NCBI RefSeq assembly: GCF_965363235.1
Contig: NC_134845.1
Span: 19,780,524 to 19,844,523, forward strand
Length of the DNA: 64,000 bases
Direction: 5' to 3'
DNA from: Mytilus galloprovincialis
Lineage: Eukaryota > Mollusca > Bivalvia > Mytilida > Mytilidae
The notes below the pieces were generated by a model. The model was not told the DNA's origin. It saw nothing but the letters and a program-made list of their open reading frames with translations, and did no database searches. Position 1 is the stretch's first letter. Each line of letters begins with the position of its first letter. This document shows, piece by piece, positions 1 through 48,426 of the stretch. The position numbers and the translations under genes are program-made.

Positions 1-2626
1 ACACTAACTTGCTTAAAGTTCAAAATAGCTGCATTTTTTATCAAAAGAATAGGGGTATTGATATTCAATCTTAGTCCTTAATATTACGAAAATGTCAACA
101 TGTTAAAAAAAATAATATGAAAACAAGAACTTGGCGGATGGGATATGATTGTCAAACTTTAAGGGATAACTACATCATGTATCCACCAGAGCACACAATG
201 ATAGTATCAAGTATAGGTCACATTATAATGCATATTATTTTATGCCAAAACATTTCCACTCCTACCGTATTTATTTGGCATTCCTCAATAGTCAGAATAG
301 CTTATAACCAAATCCATAAATCTGGTCGTAAACCTTTTGATGTAAAACTTTATGTTTTAAATGCATTCTACTTATCCTGATTGCAATATAATATAAAAGA
401 AGGATATGCTCGTATTTAGTCAACAAAAATGTTATCTTGGGTATTTGAAAAGGTGAAATCTCCCTATACAATGTTTACATTCAAGCAATTGAATGCACAA
501 TCAAGTATATGGTTTGAATTTGTGCCAAATGTGCATGATAAATTAACTCATAATTTTAACTGTCTTAAAGTATAATAATTTAACTAGATATTGGCAAAGT
601 TGCAAATTGCAAATTGGCATATAACAAACAAAATTATTATTGCTTAATTATGACCTTTATACATGTACAAATTTATTTGCTTCGACTCAGCAATTTTTTT
701 ACCTTACATGTTTGATGGTAATAACTGGTCGTAACCATGCAATATATGTTATTATAAAAAAAGTTTATAATTTGTAACGTTATTGTTTACAATTTCCTTT
801 ATACCGTTTAAAACAATGAACACATCGATTTTTTTGCCTATCGGAATTCTATTCATGACATGCACATTTTCAGTGAAACAGAGTAGGCCAGAAATTCCTT
901 TGTACCTTCTATAATACTTCAAACTGTTTCCTATTGACAAATACGATAATACAATATCCTAATTCAGTTTCTTGTGAAAACAATCATTCAATTATTTATA
1001 TGAAAAATGATGACGGTCAATCATTAGTGGAAGTTCAACATCTTTATCATAAAGGATTCAATTTTAAATATATTTAATTTCTAAAATTATCAGGTGTGAA
1101 ATCGTCAAATAAACAAATATCTTAAAGATAATAAGGTATTTAATTTGTCAACATGTAAACAAACTTATATCGTTGCATTAATTTGAATTCTCTTATTAAA
1201 TAATTGTAGGTTAAAAATGCTTACCCATCTCGCTTCATCAGACTTTCTCTTATCAGAATAATCTTCAACAATTAAAGATGAATCCGTAAATTTCGACATT
1301 TAAAGTCGATATTTAAAATTTTATCAATTAACGCAGTTTTGTTAAATTATCATAATATGCACTTCGTTGTAAAGTAATTCCAACCCGAGATTTAGTTTAC
1401 GTACTTCAAAAGAATTATACCGTCTTATTGTAATTCTGTCACAGTTCAAATCACTCGGGGAATATATTTTGTCAATACACAGAGGTCCGTATAGGGTAAT
1501 TAACTAAAATAATAGAAAATGGTAAGCTATAAAAGGTAGCTCGTCGATTACGAAAGTGCCTATAATCTTACCATGTTACGACTATCCAGACTGCCTGACG
1601 GTTTGAACGTAGTAGTCAAATCCGGTTTCGGATAAATATTTATTTTGCTTATCCAGTTTTATAAATGTTTTCTCTTTTAAAAGATCGATATGAAAATGAG
1701 ATACCTATATCCAGCAAATATTGATTTAGTTTGATTTTAATGGGTAGAACAATAAATAATTTGTATTTAAATGGCAGTGGTGTATCAAATTGAAATGAGT
1801 CGGATAACCTTTATTGCTTTTTAAACAATTCATAATTCAATATATTTTATTATTAATTTTGATTTGCAATAATTGTGAATCTATTGAATTGAATAACACT
1901 TGGCATGAATTCAGAATATTTTTTGCAGTTTAGAGATTGACACGAAAACTAAAAACAATTATTATTTGTTGCAGCGAACAGAACTGGCTGTAATTGCGCA
2001 TTTTTTGTTAACAAGATTTCAATCTTTAAACATAGAGAGCATTTATATAATAACTTGTTATCTAACCCTGTGACACAGTGCCCCTAATTTGAAAATTTAA
2101 AGTCTCAAAACGGTTAAAAAATAATGTGAAAACTAATATGCAGTAAATTTATGTTCAGTAAAATTAATGATACTTGATATATGTAATAATGGCGTTAAAT
2201 ACTGTTATTCTTATTCAGAAACGGACACTAATTTGTTTAGAGTCGATGTTAGGGGTTAACCTATTTTTTCGACAAGTAACACTCTTCTGACGTGAGATAT
2301 TGGTACCAATATTGAAATAAATGGGTTTTTATAGCTTCTATTGCATGTATCTGTTAAATCAAAGTACATAATATTATGCTTGAGAAACGTAGCAAGTTAT
2401 CTGCTACTTTTGATGTGCATTTAGACAATTTAAGCTAAATTAGAAGTCTGTGTAAATGAAGGATATCTCTATATAGTTGCAGTATAGCAACAGTAAAGAT
2501 GAAGTGATACATACTGTACTTTGCACCTACTTTGAACATTAAGTTTGTACAAGTTGTAATAACAGAAAATCAATGAAATTCTAATTCTGTAATAAATTTT
2601 ACTATTCAAACAAATGTTGATAACAC
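1..2626. other. Intergenic, no gene recognised
   Basis: AT-rich sequence beyond the 3' end of maltase copy A. Open frames here are short (under 90 codons), have biased composition and match no protein family I know. I see no RNA gene and no clear repeat boundary. Confidence 0.6.
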
Positions 2627-2740
2627 CAGTGGCGGATCCAAGGGGGGGGGGGGGGGGTCCGGGTGTTGGAACCCCCCTTTTTTTGGCCGATCAATGCATT
2701 TGAATGGGAGGATATAGTTGGACCCCTCTTTATTAATCAA
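2627..2740 (+). mobile_element. Short inverted-repeat element, right end missing (hAT-like MITE)
   Basis: It begins with CAGTGGCGGATCCA followed by a run of G, and contains the body motif GCCGATCAATGCATTTGAATG. The same end or body occurs near 6279, 9199, 47785 and 62681. The CAGNG start is typical of hAT terminal repeats. The expected matching end is not found here, so the copy appears truncated on the right. It encodes nothing. Confidence 0.6.
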
Positions 2741-3659
2741 TCAAGTTGAACAATCAACCAATGAGATTACCAATAAGACAGCTACGTAACAAGTAACGCT
2801 GGTGTTGGTCATTGTTTGATTTTCATTGTGACTAGCAATAAAACTGATGGAATTCAACATGCATAACAAAGCAAAAAAACAGAAAGTCTTTATTATCGAG
2901 TTGGATAATTATTGCGGTCAAAACTACTAGAAGATCAAGCCTTTTCATGGATTAAAAACGGCGAGAGAAAATTAATCTTGCACTGAAAAACAAAACTTTT
3001 TACATGCGGTGAAATCAGTTTGTGTTAAACAAACAACTGTCAGTTCAAAACGAAAAACAATTTTGTTTTGTTTTCAGGAAGTAGGAGTTCTTCATTAATG
3101 AACTTAAAAAATATAACTTTAAAGCAATTCCAGTTAAAATCTGATTCCTTGTCAAAGAAACCCTGTTTTCATTGAACACGGAACAATGAAGTTGCTGTAA
3201 TGCTTTCAATATTACTATAATTCAAGCAAGTTTTGAAAATTAAATAAAAACTTGTCGATTGTATACGGGTTATAATTTTGTCGATAGAAACTTTCTTCAA
3301 CATCGATCAGCCTTTAAAAATATCACATTTTCGCTTATAAAAACTATGAAAATGTGGAAATTATTTAATTTTTCAATGATATAACTAACAAGAAGGCGTC
3401 ACAAAGAAGGCGTCACAAAGAGTTGAATCCGTTGCCTTGCTAAGGCAAAATGCATGCTCTGCACAATATTAAACTATTGTAAGAACTATTTAGGTGTTCG
3501 CCTGTTTCAAAGATTTGTTTTAACTTTATACAGCATAAAACCATCTTCAATGTTTGTGGCGTTTTTACGAGTACTAATCTCGTCTTTATTTTGTCCTGAA
3601 AACTGTACATGTACACACTCTAGCATTAGGTAATATGTAATATATCGATGGTTTATGAT
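2741..3659. other. Intergenic, no gene recognised
   Basis: No coding region recognised. One tiny direct duplication, AGAAGGCGTCACAA twice in tandem, lies near 3391-3421. Otherwise plain AT-rich sequence. Confidence 0.5.
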
Positions 3660-3960
3660 TTTTATGCCCCATTTATGGGCATTATGTTTTCTGGTCTGTG
3701 CGTCCGTCCGTCTGTTCGTTCGTTCATCCACCCGTTCGTTCGTCCGTTCGTCCGTCTGTCCCGCTCCAGGTTAAAGTACGTTTTTGTTTTTTATGAAGTT
3801 GATGTCCAATCAACTTGAAACTTAGTACATATGTTCCCTATGATTTGATCTTTCAAATTTCAATGCCAAATTAGAGATTTCTCCCCATTTTCACGGTCCA
3901 CTGAACATAGAAAATGATAGTGCGGATGGGCTATCCGTGTACTGGGGAAACATTGTTTTT
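3660..3960. repeat. Interspersed repeat with TCCG/TTCG-rich core
   Basis: It begins near a small palindrome (ATGCCCCATTTATGGGCAT), runs through a simple-sequence tract of CGTC/CGTT tetramers at about 3700-3765, and ends near GTGTACTGGGGAAACATTG. I recognise this arrangement as a widespread mollusc repeat. It is non-coding; the 74- and 89-codon open frames over it are by-products. Ends are approximate. Confidence 0.5.
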
Positions 3961-4183
3961 TTATGTTTTAGGGTAGTATTGGGTATGTTTAAAAGGCTGT
4001 TTTCTATGATGCCAATTCGCCACATCAGACACACAAATGTATTGAAGCAGTGAAGAATGCCACCAGTCGAGAAGAACCTGTCTACTATTCCCGAGCATAT
4101 GGGTTTACTCAAGGTGTTAAGCTCAACCTTTAGTAAATAGTCTAACTTTATCAATATCATTGTAAGCTTTTATATGCATTGGA

Positions 4184-4203
4184 TTTATTTCGAATGATTT
4201 ATT
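4184..4203 (-). terminator. Candidate poly(A) signals of maltase copy A
   Basis: On the minus strand two AATAAA hexamers lie at 4198-4203 and 4184-4189, about 230-250 bases beyond the stop codon at 4434. That distance is reasonable for a 3' untranslated region. There is no transcript evidence. Confidence 0.35.
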
Positions 4204-4433
4204 TGAAGGAAATTATGAAAACATTTATGGTGAATGTGATAAACAATTGACGTGTCTCGTAAGAGAACACGAGAAACAAAAGCTACAATTAAATCGCAAG
4301 TTATTATATTCAAATTGTGTTTATCCCAACAAATACATTAAGCTATATATAAGCACTAATTCTGAAAATCATAAACAACATTATTCGGTATGAGGTTACC
4401 GTTTGTTGTACTAACGAATGACGTTATGTCTCG

Positions 4434-22290
<17,857 letters not shown>

Positions 22291-22296
22291 TTTATT
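22291..22296 (-). terminator. Candidate poly(A) signal of maltase copy B
   Basis: AATAAA on the minus strand, about 315 bases beyond the stop codon at 22609. Weak support because the region is AT-rich. Confidence 0.25.
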
Positions 22297-22608
22297 ATTA
22301 TATTTATCGCTGCCATTAAAAAGGATGATGTTCTTGATTTTGTTTTCTTGATTATTTATCTTTGCATTCATAAATTGTATTATTTTGTGACATAAGTATT
22401 CTGTCTGTCTGTTACACTGGATATTGTTTAACTCATGACAAGTATTTCAGTTCAATTTGATACGTAACACGAATTGTATCTGTCACAAAATCCTTAATTC
22501 TTATGAATTGAATACATAATTGTATATCAGTAAAGCTAAAAATAGATTTCTTCATCCTTGGTATTGTTTGGTGAAAATCAAATATATATCACTTTAAACT
22601 CGTTCTTG

Positions 22609-40407
<17,799 letters not shown>

Positions 40408-40784
40408 CTATTTACGACACTTAAAAGAGATAACATTATTTCTTTAAGTGGTAACCGGGGAAAATATAATTTACATACAGATATAAATATCTATTTGTAT
40501 TCGATAGGGTTCTGAACAACGTTGGAATTTCTTCTAGTTCTTTGCAATTTAATATCGAATTGATAAGATGTATATCCTACATAAAGAAGTTACATCCAAT
40601 AATTTCAATTTTGATATTACAATCATTAGTATGACCCTGTTTTTAAAATCTAGACTAGAGTGATGAAAAGGCAGAAATTCTCGTTCGATCTGATATCATG
40701 GTCAAAACAATAGTTTTATGAAGTCATAGGTCGTTTTGTTATTCGTTGAGACTGGTTGCCGGTCGCAATATTCAGTATTACTAT

Positions 40785-40945
40785 TAGTTACATAGTATGC
40801 TAGTGACCTATAATACGGTATATATGGGGTCAGTAAATTCCATATGGGATGAGAGCGAAGCTCGAACCCCCATATGGAATTTACTGACCCCATATATATA
40901 CCGTATTCACTAGTTCTCCGTTATTTAAAGCGCCCATTTTATGAC
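40785..40945. mobile_element. Palindromic repeat (GGTCAGTAAATTCC family), copy 1
   Basis: AATACGGTATATATGGGGTC and AGTAAATTCCATATGGG are mirrored by their inverse complement after a short loop containing GAGAGCGAAGCTCGAAC. The flank CTAGTTCTCCGTTATTTAAA also matches (inverted) 45440-45470. A relative lies at 44471-44655. Fold-back MITE. Confidence 0.7.
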
Positions 40946-42035
40946 GTTATTTTGTCCCACCGTTAGAAAGCAAACCTAACGACTTCGAGTAATATACCCG
41001 TAGCTTGTTATACTTATATCTGAGAATTTTTAGATTTCTTTATTATCTATATGTTTGATTTAAATAAAGTTTAGTATAGTTTTCACAACGATAGTGATCG
41101 TACCGGCCGTCCATAATGTTTTCTTCGTAAACCTGAAATTTCCGTAGATGAAAAGACCACTCAGGACAAAATATTTAGTACAATACAGAGAGTGATATAA
41201 GTAATATTTGATCATAAGGTTACCATAAATAGTTTTATTTATAACAATGGTCATTTATTTCAAATTACATCAGTCTGAAAAACTAAACAAAGTTGAAAAC
41301 TGCAGAGATTTGTTAAGCATGTAATCTCCGTGGAATGGTCAAATCTTAACAAACACCAATTTTGTAAATAAACTCCACATCCAACAGATCGATAACGGTT
41401 TCAACATTTAATTTTAGAACAACTTTTATCTTCAGATACTCATATTATGGTTCATATGATAAATGACGAAATCGTCGAAATGTAACCTCCGTGGAATGTA
41501 ATCTCCGTTGACGTTTTGGTAAAGGGTGCTTTCTATCACGTCCGCACTTTTTATCGAGTATGGCATGCCAAATAAACATATTAGATATTTATAACGGATG
41601 GTGGATATATCACTTAAATATCAATAATATATTGTTATCAGAAGACATACAAAGACACCATGTACCAATTTTAATAATCAATTAATTGAGTGTAACAGAG
41701 TTGCTTATTTCTTAAATCTAGAAGCAGAAGAAAACAACGGACGTTTGTATAGCAAGTAAATAATGTAAACCCGTTATCAATATTCAAGATATGAAACTTC
41801 TATGAATAATATAATTTTTTTTATATATCGAATTCAACTAGATTTAACAATTATGCAACTGCAAGTAGCCATACAAATTGCTCTTCCTTATGAGTGTTTT
41901 CGTATTGCACAAGGAGGGAAGCTTTTAATTACACCACAGCCCGGTCGGATTTTGCTTTTTCCACCGGCCCACCGTGGGCAGCCTACCCTAGCTATAATCT
42001 CATTTTTGTAAAAATAGTGATTACAAATATTTTAT
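40946..42035. other. Intergenic, no gene recognised
   Basis: AT-rich spacer upstream of copy B. Small repeated motif TGTAATCTCCGTGGAATG-like at 41320 and 41480. No convincing gene or promoter. Confidence 0.45.
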
Positions 42036-42160
42036 CAGGGCCTTTTATAGCTGTGCTTATTGTTGAAGGCCGTACGGTGACCTATAGTTGTTAATGTCTG
42101 TGTCATTTTGGTCAGTTGTCTCATTGGCAATAATACCACATCTTCTTTTTCATATTATCT
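42036..42160 (+). repeat. Abundant mussel repeat (GAAGGCCGTACGG family)
   Basis: It contains CAGGGCCTTTTATAGCTGTG, TTGAAGGCCGTACGGTGACC, TATAGTTGTTAATGTCTGTG and TTGTCTCATTGGCAATAATA. Well preserved. Confidence 0.7.
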
Positions 42161-44470
42161 GCTTTTTTCAATTGACTGTACTTGCCAGTCTTTTGATTAA
42201 TCAAAAGAAATTGCATGCCCACTGCTATGGGTGGGCAGAGGGGGGGGGGGGGGGTCAAGCTAGAAATTTTGACCAACCGGCGCCCACTCCCACTGTGAAC
42301 GGTTGGACAAAGCAAAATCCACCTGAGCTGTAGTGTACTTTCTTTCATTATTAAAATGAAATTACGACGTCGGCCTAAAGGGCATTATATATATAGTTAA
42401 CAAAACCTTGTACAACATTCTTTTCGAAAATAGACACAGTAAAATAGATTAAACAAAACTACCCGTTACAATGATACACTGTATATATATATTACGGACT
42501 GTTTTAGGTGAGGGAATCTACATTTCTGAACTCTGTAATTCTTTAGCCATTTTTCGCTCTAGTCAGTAAGAAATATATGAATTTTTCTTTAAAGTTCTTA
42601 TGTTCAATTCCTGCATTTGAAAACTTCTGTATAGTATGATAACATTTTGACAAGATATATTGTCTTGCCTGTATCAATAACACACGTATGACGACACTAC
42701 TCCGTGTAACCCCCTTTTTATTCTTTCGCTGTACTGCTTAAATGATACCATGTATCAATTAGAATTAAGATCAAACTTGGAGGAAAAAACACACCAAGTA
42801 TTTCATTTTTTATCAAAATAAGTTGGAAAGCTTAGATAATATACAAAAGTAAAGATGACATGAGATATATTTGATCATATTTTCCTTGTGATCTGAGGTA
42901 CTGGTAATGTGGAGTTGAACGTTCAGAGACAGTACCGGTAGTTAACCGGCATGAAAGATATCTGAAATCTGAGATAATACAAATTTGATCATCAAAAATA
43001 GATTTTATCCTTGATTACTTATCTGTCCAACACAATATAGAAAGAAACAGTGCTTATCAATCAATTGTTTCGGGAGAATATTAAAATTTATATAAGATTT
43101 TTTGGTACTAAAAAAAGTATTATACCCCCAAAAAATCGAAGACAATGTCAACCTTCCTCAAGCATCAGTATGAAACTGAGGACCAAGAATTATGACAATG
43201 TTTTGATTTTGCAAATCCTTACAATCCCAATCGATTGTCCATTAATATGTTTTAGAATTATAAAGATACCTAAGGTAATCGACTGATTTGACTATTTTTG
43301 TCACAGTCCTTTTCGTAATATAGCTCATCAACTTATTCATTTCGTTGACATCCTTATATTTCAAATACTCGTCGCTGGAAGTAAATGATGAAGATAAATT
43401 TAAAAAAAAACGCTTCGGACGCATGGAATTTATATCTTTTTTCACCAACTATTGCAGATCTTTTTGTTGCTTATGATTATCGTGGTCTGACATCTGTCAC
43501 AAACTATTTTTTTCAAAGTGTGCAAAACTATAAAAATAATTGTTGACACAATGCAGGAGGAGGATGCAATATGAGACGAAATGATACGTTAACTCATGCA
43601 AGATCAGGAGTTAAGCGAAAAACACCGATGTTTATGAATGTATGAAATATGCATCGTAATTTCATTTTAACAGTTGCGTTTACTACCAATTTGAAAGTTA
43701 AACATTTCATCCGGAATGATCTACTAGAATATTGTCAATAATAAATTTAATATGCAGAAGACGCAAAGTTTCATTATTCTTCAAATCATTTATCCCTTTT
43801 ATCCCTTTATTTTATCTTTTTTCAATTTTCATTTTTTTTTTAAATACCTTTCAACCAAATAATGTTATTTGCTATTCTTAACTTGATTGCCTTTTTTCTT
43901 TATTTTTTTTAAGGGGTGGGGGTGGGGGGAGGGGATGTTGTCTTTATTTTTTTTATTTGTAAACCATCTCATATATCTTGAATTATCTCAAATAACTATC
44001 TGATATTCAAGCGGAATAGGATGCATAATTCTACTAGCAGAAGAGGATCTACTAGAAGAAGCTGTTTATTTGGTCGTTTATGGTTGTCTTAAAGTTAAAG
44101 TCAGTGAGATTAATAGACTACAGCAAACCAACAAAGAGGATGAAAAAATAATCCATGAAAATGATTTTATATTTCATATTTTGCTGGATTATTTTTTGTC
44201 GTGTCTCTCTCATCGTTGTTTTTTTTTTTTTTTGTATATTCATATTGAACCTTTTCAATTATTTATCACCGATCCCGCGACAACGCATGCAAGATCTTAT
44301 TAATTTTTTAAATGTTCTTCTCCCGGTCATAAATCTACATGAAATATTTGCCACTGTGCGTTCAGACAACATATATCAATAAATCTTATATCCTATATTT
44401 GTAAATTGCAGTATTATAAAAACTGTAAACATAATCAAATAAGTGATTCGTTTAAACTTTGGTCAGATAT
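42161..44470. other. Intergenic, no gene recognised
   Basis: It contains a G-run (42240-42254) and a G-rich tract (43912-43937), but no protein-coding frame I can support. The block at 43408-43435 (AACGCTTCGGACGCATGGAA) resembles 37960-37985. Confidence 0.45.
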
Positions 44471-45530
44471 TGTCAGTTATATAGTGTGTTAAGGACCTAC
44501 ATGTAATACGATATATACGGGGTCAGTAAATTCCATAATGGAGTTTGAGCCAAAATAAAACCTCATGTTGAATTTACTGACCCTGTATTATATCGTATTA
44601 GGTCACTAACACACTATGTAACGAATTAACTCTATAATACCGACTATCTTGATTTGTTAAATGTATACTGGAGTTGTCTCATTTGCAATCATACCATATC
44701 TTCTTATTGTTATATTAGAGTGTTCAATTTTAAGGACATACTCCCATTGGTCTGCACAAAAAATTAATAGACACTTCTTGTCTCTCTCCTTATTTTTTTC
44801 AAATTTCCGACACATTGAACGCATCAAAGTTACAAGAGTTGAGTTTCGGCTTCGAAAGAAATTTTTAAAACAGCACTAGACTAAAGCAAGGGATTCAAGC
44901 GTTATACGCCATTCTTGTGCATTTTGATGAAAAGGAGGAGGATTCATTGGCGAATTATATATATATTCGGGTTGAAAGCATGTTAATACGATATCAATAT
45001 TGATCCTGCTTTTTACAGGTCTCACATCCTGACTGGATTGTTTAGCATACTAGTTCACACGGAAAAAGCGTAAAGGCAGATTTATCACCTTAATTTGTTT
45101 TGAAGAGATAAAAAAGACTTACATAATAATGCAGACATGACTGAATATTATGCTTAATTTAAACTAACAAGAAAAACGAGAAACAAGAAATAAAAGTTTA
45201 CGTGACATAATAAAAAAAAAATTGTTAAGCATTTTTGTATTGAAAATCACGACGTCAAAGCAAATAAAATGACGTTAAAATATCTTTTAATTTTCTTTCA
45301 CCTAAACTGTCTCGATCATTACAAATTAACGGTAAAATATTACATGCTGAAATTTATAGGGTGGGAGAATACCCTATGAGGATGTTCCATGTTCTTTATA
45401 AACAAGTTTTGATGAAATTTATATTTTATCATTTTTTACTCTGACGTTGGGCGCTTTAACGGAGAACCAGTGAATTACGTCACTAACACACTATGTAACG
45501 AATTTATCTTACCGACTATCTTAACATGTG
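44471..45530. mobile_element. Palindromic repeat (GGTCAGTAAATTCC family), copy 2 and flank
   Basis: TACGATATATACGGGGTCAG and TAAATTCCA are mirrored around 44560 by TGAATTTACTGACCCTGTAT. TCACTAACACACTATGTAAC occurs at about 44607 and again at about 45480. GGGCGCTTTAACGGAGAACC (45450) is inverted relative to the flank of copy 1. The element probably spans this interval, but its exact limits are unclear. Confidence 0.5.
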
Positions 45531-45734
45531 AAATTAAGACTAGTGATTCTCAAAATGAGCAAGTCTTCAATACTGTTAGCACTAAGAAAATACTTCCATT
45601 GATCCTACAAAAACAGATGCCAACAATAACGACTTGTAAGGTTTGAATGTGTTTTGTGAATTTGTTTCAATCTTAATCATCAATTTCTTCGTCTGTTGGA
45701 ACTTTTAAGATTTTTTCTCAGTACCGTTTTGTTT

Positions 45735-45872
45735 TTTATAAAGGGACATAACACCTGTATGAAATAAGCCCCGCCCCCTTCTTACCTAATAAGGAATATA
45801 AAGGGACGTAACTCCACTACTAACCGTGTATGAGATAAGCCCCGCCTCCCTACTAACATAATATCAAATATA
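45735..45872 (+). repeat. Two-copy direct repeat of about 65 bp
   Basis: ATAAAGGGACATAACACC ... ATAAGCCCCGCC is followed by ATAAAGGGACGTAACTCC ... ATAAGCCCCGCC. Imperfect tandem duplication in the spacer. Confidence 0.65.
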
Positions 45873-46249
45873 CACGGTTTGCACGCGGACGCTTTTAACC
45901 AATCATATTCCTGGAAATGTATAGGAGGTAAGATAAATATATATATTGGTCATTATAAATAAAACATGTAAATTTCGATGAAGGAATATTTGGGGAAATG
46001 ATGTCATTGTTTAAAACATATAAATGTGTCCCTTTATTCTATAGTATGCATGAAGAAACTTTATTCAGAAATATGCAATGCGGAAAATCCATCACTTTTA
46101 ACAATGTTAGGCCATCCTTTGATAGAATCATGTCAATGGTGTTACAAATTAAAAACATGCATTTAGGTACTAACTATTATTGTTAAGGGGGCTCTCGGGT
46201 ATAAATCTGTTTTTTTTTAAATATAGGATTTCGCTATCAATTAACTCAT

Positions 46250-46470
46250 GATGGCGCCGTTAAATTAACAAATAAATGATTTCTACTTAAACATTTGAAA
46301 CTCTTAGTTGAATTGCTCCTTATGAGCAGCAACCATCTACCAAGGAAATCATGATAGGGAACACAACCCCAGGAATGTCATCTCAGATTGGAGATTTATT
46401 CTTCGTATGCAGGCACTGATGGAGTGCTATTTTTAATTAATTAAAAATTTATAATTGGCGACTGGAGATA
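46250..46470 (-). mobile_element. Reverse-transcriptase element relic, small fragment
   Basis: It contains TATGAGCAGCAACCATCTAC, AAGGAAATCATGATAGGGAA and TTCTTCGTATGCAGGCACTG, matching the 11357-12190 relic. Broken fragment of a few hundred bases. Confidence 0.5.
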
Positions 46471-46499
46471 AAAGAAACTTTAACCTGAAATTGTAACAT

Positions 46500-46592
46500 A
46501 TATAAATATAAGAAGATGTGGTAGGATTGCCAATCTACTCTCCATCAGAGACGTTAACAAGTATAGGTCACAGTACGGCCTTCATCAAATCT
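46500..46592 (-). repeat. Abundant mussel repeat (GAAGGCCGTACGG family), minus strand, partial
   Basis: AAGAAGATGTGGTAGGATTG, CCAATCTACTCTCC and GTCACAGTACGGCCTTCATC are the inverse complement of the family sequence. Confidence 0.55.
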
Positions 46593-46923
46593 TCTGAAGA
46601 ATGATTGCTTTGAACAAACGAATATTGACGATGATGGAAGTTTTTAAGAGGGTAGCAAAGGGTTATTTTCGTGTAACGTGTTTTGCCATTTTTATTTCAC
46701 GTGCAGCCGTGAAGAAGGTTAGTTATTCACCGTGTTCAGTCGTGAAATCGGTAAAAAGATCAACGTGCAGGACATTTTTAATTGTTCGTTCATAGTGAAT
46801 TGGGCATTTTATTTCGCGTTCTTCCGTGCTAATAACCCCCCCTTTTTTCGCCCCTCTTTTAACGACCCTTGCACGGCCGGTTATCCCAACGAATATTGCT
46901 GAACAACACATTTACAGTTATAT

Positions 46924-47064
46924 TTAGGGAACTACCATTTAACTTAGAGGCGGGGGTTCTGTTTTTTTTCTCACAATGCCCATAAAAAAAATTAATTTGA
47001 TTGATATTGTCAAAATCTTAATCCCATACCCCCTTTTTTTTAAAGTTAAATGGTTGCTCCCTTA
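46924..47064. mobile_element. 140-bp inverted-repeat MITE, relative of the CAACCATTTGATTTT family
   Basis: The ends are TTAGGGAACTACCATTTAAC and, inverted, TAAGGGAGCAACCATTTAAC, with a GGCGGGGG / CCCCC pair next inward. The end sequence is related to that of the elements at 14352 and 35948. Confidence 0.6.
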
Positions 47065-47784
47065 AAATAAAACAGTCTTATTTTTGTTGTAGTTTTAATC
47101 AAGTACCTCAATAACATCAACCTTGTGCAATTACATAATTGAACATTATTTCGAGTGCAAATGTCAACATTTAAGATAAAGAGAGGGAAGATACAATACC
47201 AGTGACGTATGTAGATGAATTATTTTGTTATTTGCGTTTTGCAAGTATATTTGATGATTAAAATCAGATCTAAAGCTGAAAGGTGAAAGATCCGATTTTG
47301 ATGAGATTCGTAAGATGGAGACAACAGACATGTTTCAGCGTTAGTGCCACGCATAATGTTTGAAATAGTTGTATTAAATTGTCTATACTTCTTGTATCTC
47401 GTAATTATCGACTTCTGCGTATTTTGAGACGTTAATTATTTTCACCAATATGACGGTTCATTTGATATGTTGTTTCCCCCGTGTCAAATTGCGGGGGGGG
47501 GGGGGGGGGGAAGAGGACTGGATCAATCCCCCTCCCCCCCAAAAAAAAATAAATAATTGGTATGATCCAACTTGCCCCCTTCTGCTTAAATTAGGGTGTG
47601 ACCAATTTCCTCCCTACTAGTGCGAGAAGCTAATTTCCCCCCTTGTAATATAATGTCACCATTTGCGAGTATGGTCTCGAGGAAACGATGATAGTCCGTC
47701 GGAAGGGGACGATAAATGGCTGACCCGTGTTAAGAGAGAGACATATCTCTTGCACGTTAAAGACACCCTTGTAGATTTCGAAAA

Positions 47785-47920
47785 AGTAGGGGTAGGGGTT
47801 GGAAAGTCCTTTTATTGGTGATCAATGTTTATGAATGAGACATATGGTTGGACACCCCCCTTTTTTTTAATCCTGAGACGACACTACCCCCTTTTTTAAA
47901 TGGCTAGATCCGCCAAAGAG
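47785..47920 (-). mobile_element. Diverged GGATCC-family MITE
   Basis: It contains GATCAATGTTTATGAATGAG, ACATATGGTTGGACACCCCC and the end GGCTAGATCCGCCAAAG, matching the copies at 2627, 9199 and 62681. The left end is degraded. Confidence 0.5.
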
Positions 47921-48394
47921 CGGTATATTTTCAAAAGATATTGATATGATTCAAATGTATTTTTTGAGTTTATTCGTTAAGCATCAATAAAAATAACTAA
48001 AATATGATAGAAAAGGAATAAACTCTTTACAATGATTGTGGCAAAACAAGTTTAAACAAACAATAAACAAAAAAAAATAAAAACAGAACATTACTATACG
48101 AAAAATTACTCAAGAAGACACAAAAAACATAAGTAATAAATTTACAATTTTACAATATTTTATATCCATGTTACAATAAGACCTCTGTCCTCAGTTTTAA
48201 TGGCCTTTTAATAAAGAAGCCAATGATTCTAACATGTCTAAAGGAAGTGGGGCTTAATATATAAAATAATTTTTGATCTTACAGGAAATGAAGAAAATCT
48301 GCATCATCTAATTGGTTATCAATAGAGACATGAGTATGAGAATGATCATTTCATTCTAAATAATTTGATTTAATTTTGTACTTCATTCAGCCGT
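47921..48394. other. Intergenic, upstream of the candidate MFSD8 start exon
   Basis: A-rich stretch at 47980-48200; no repeat border or core promoter recognised. If the exon at 48395 is real, the MFSD8 promoter lies in or left of this interval. Confidence 0.4.
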
Positions 48395-48426
48395 ATGTCC
48401 AATATCGGAGATAATAACCATGTCAG
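48395..48426 (+). CDS. MFSD8 candidate first coding exon
   Basis: ATG at 48395 gives [10 protein letters not shown] plus two bases (AG), ending at a good donor GTGAGT. The phase fits the next exon exactly (AG + G = Arg). CTTCATTCAG just upstream could be an acceptor for a 5' UTR exon. Ten residues give no homology support, so this is a proposal only. Confidence 0.35.
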
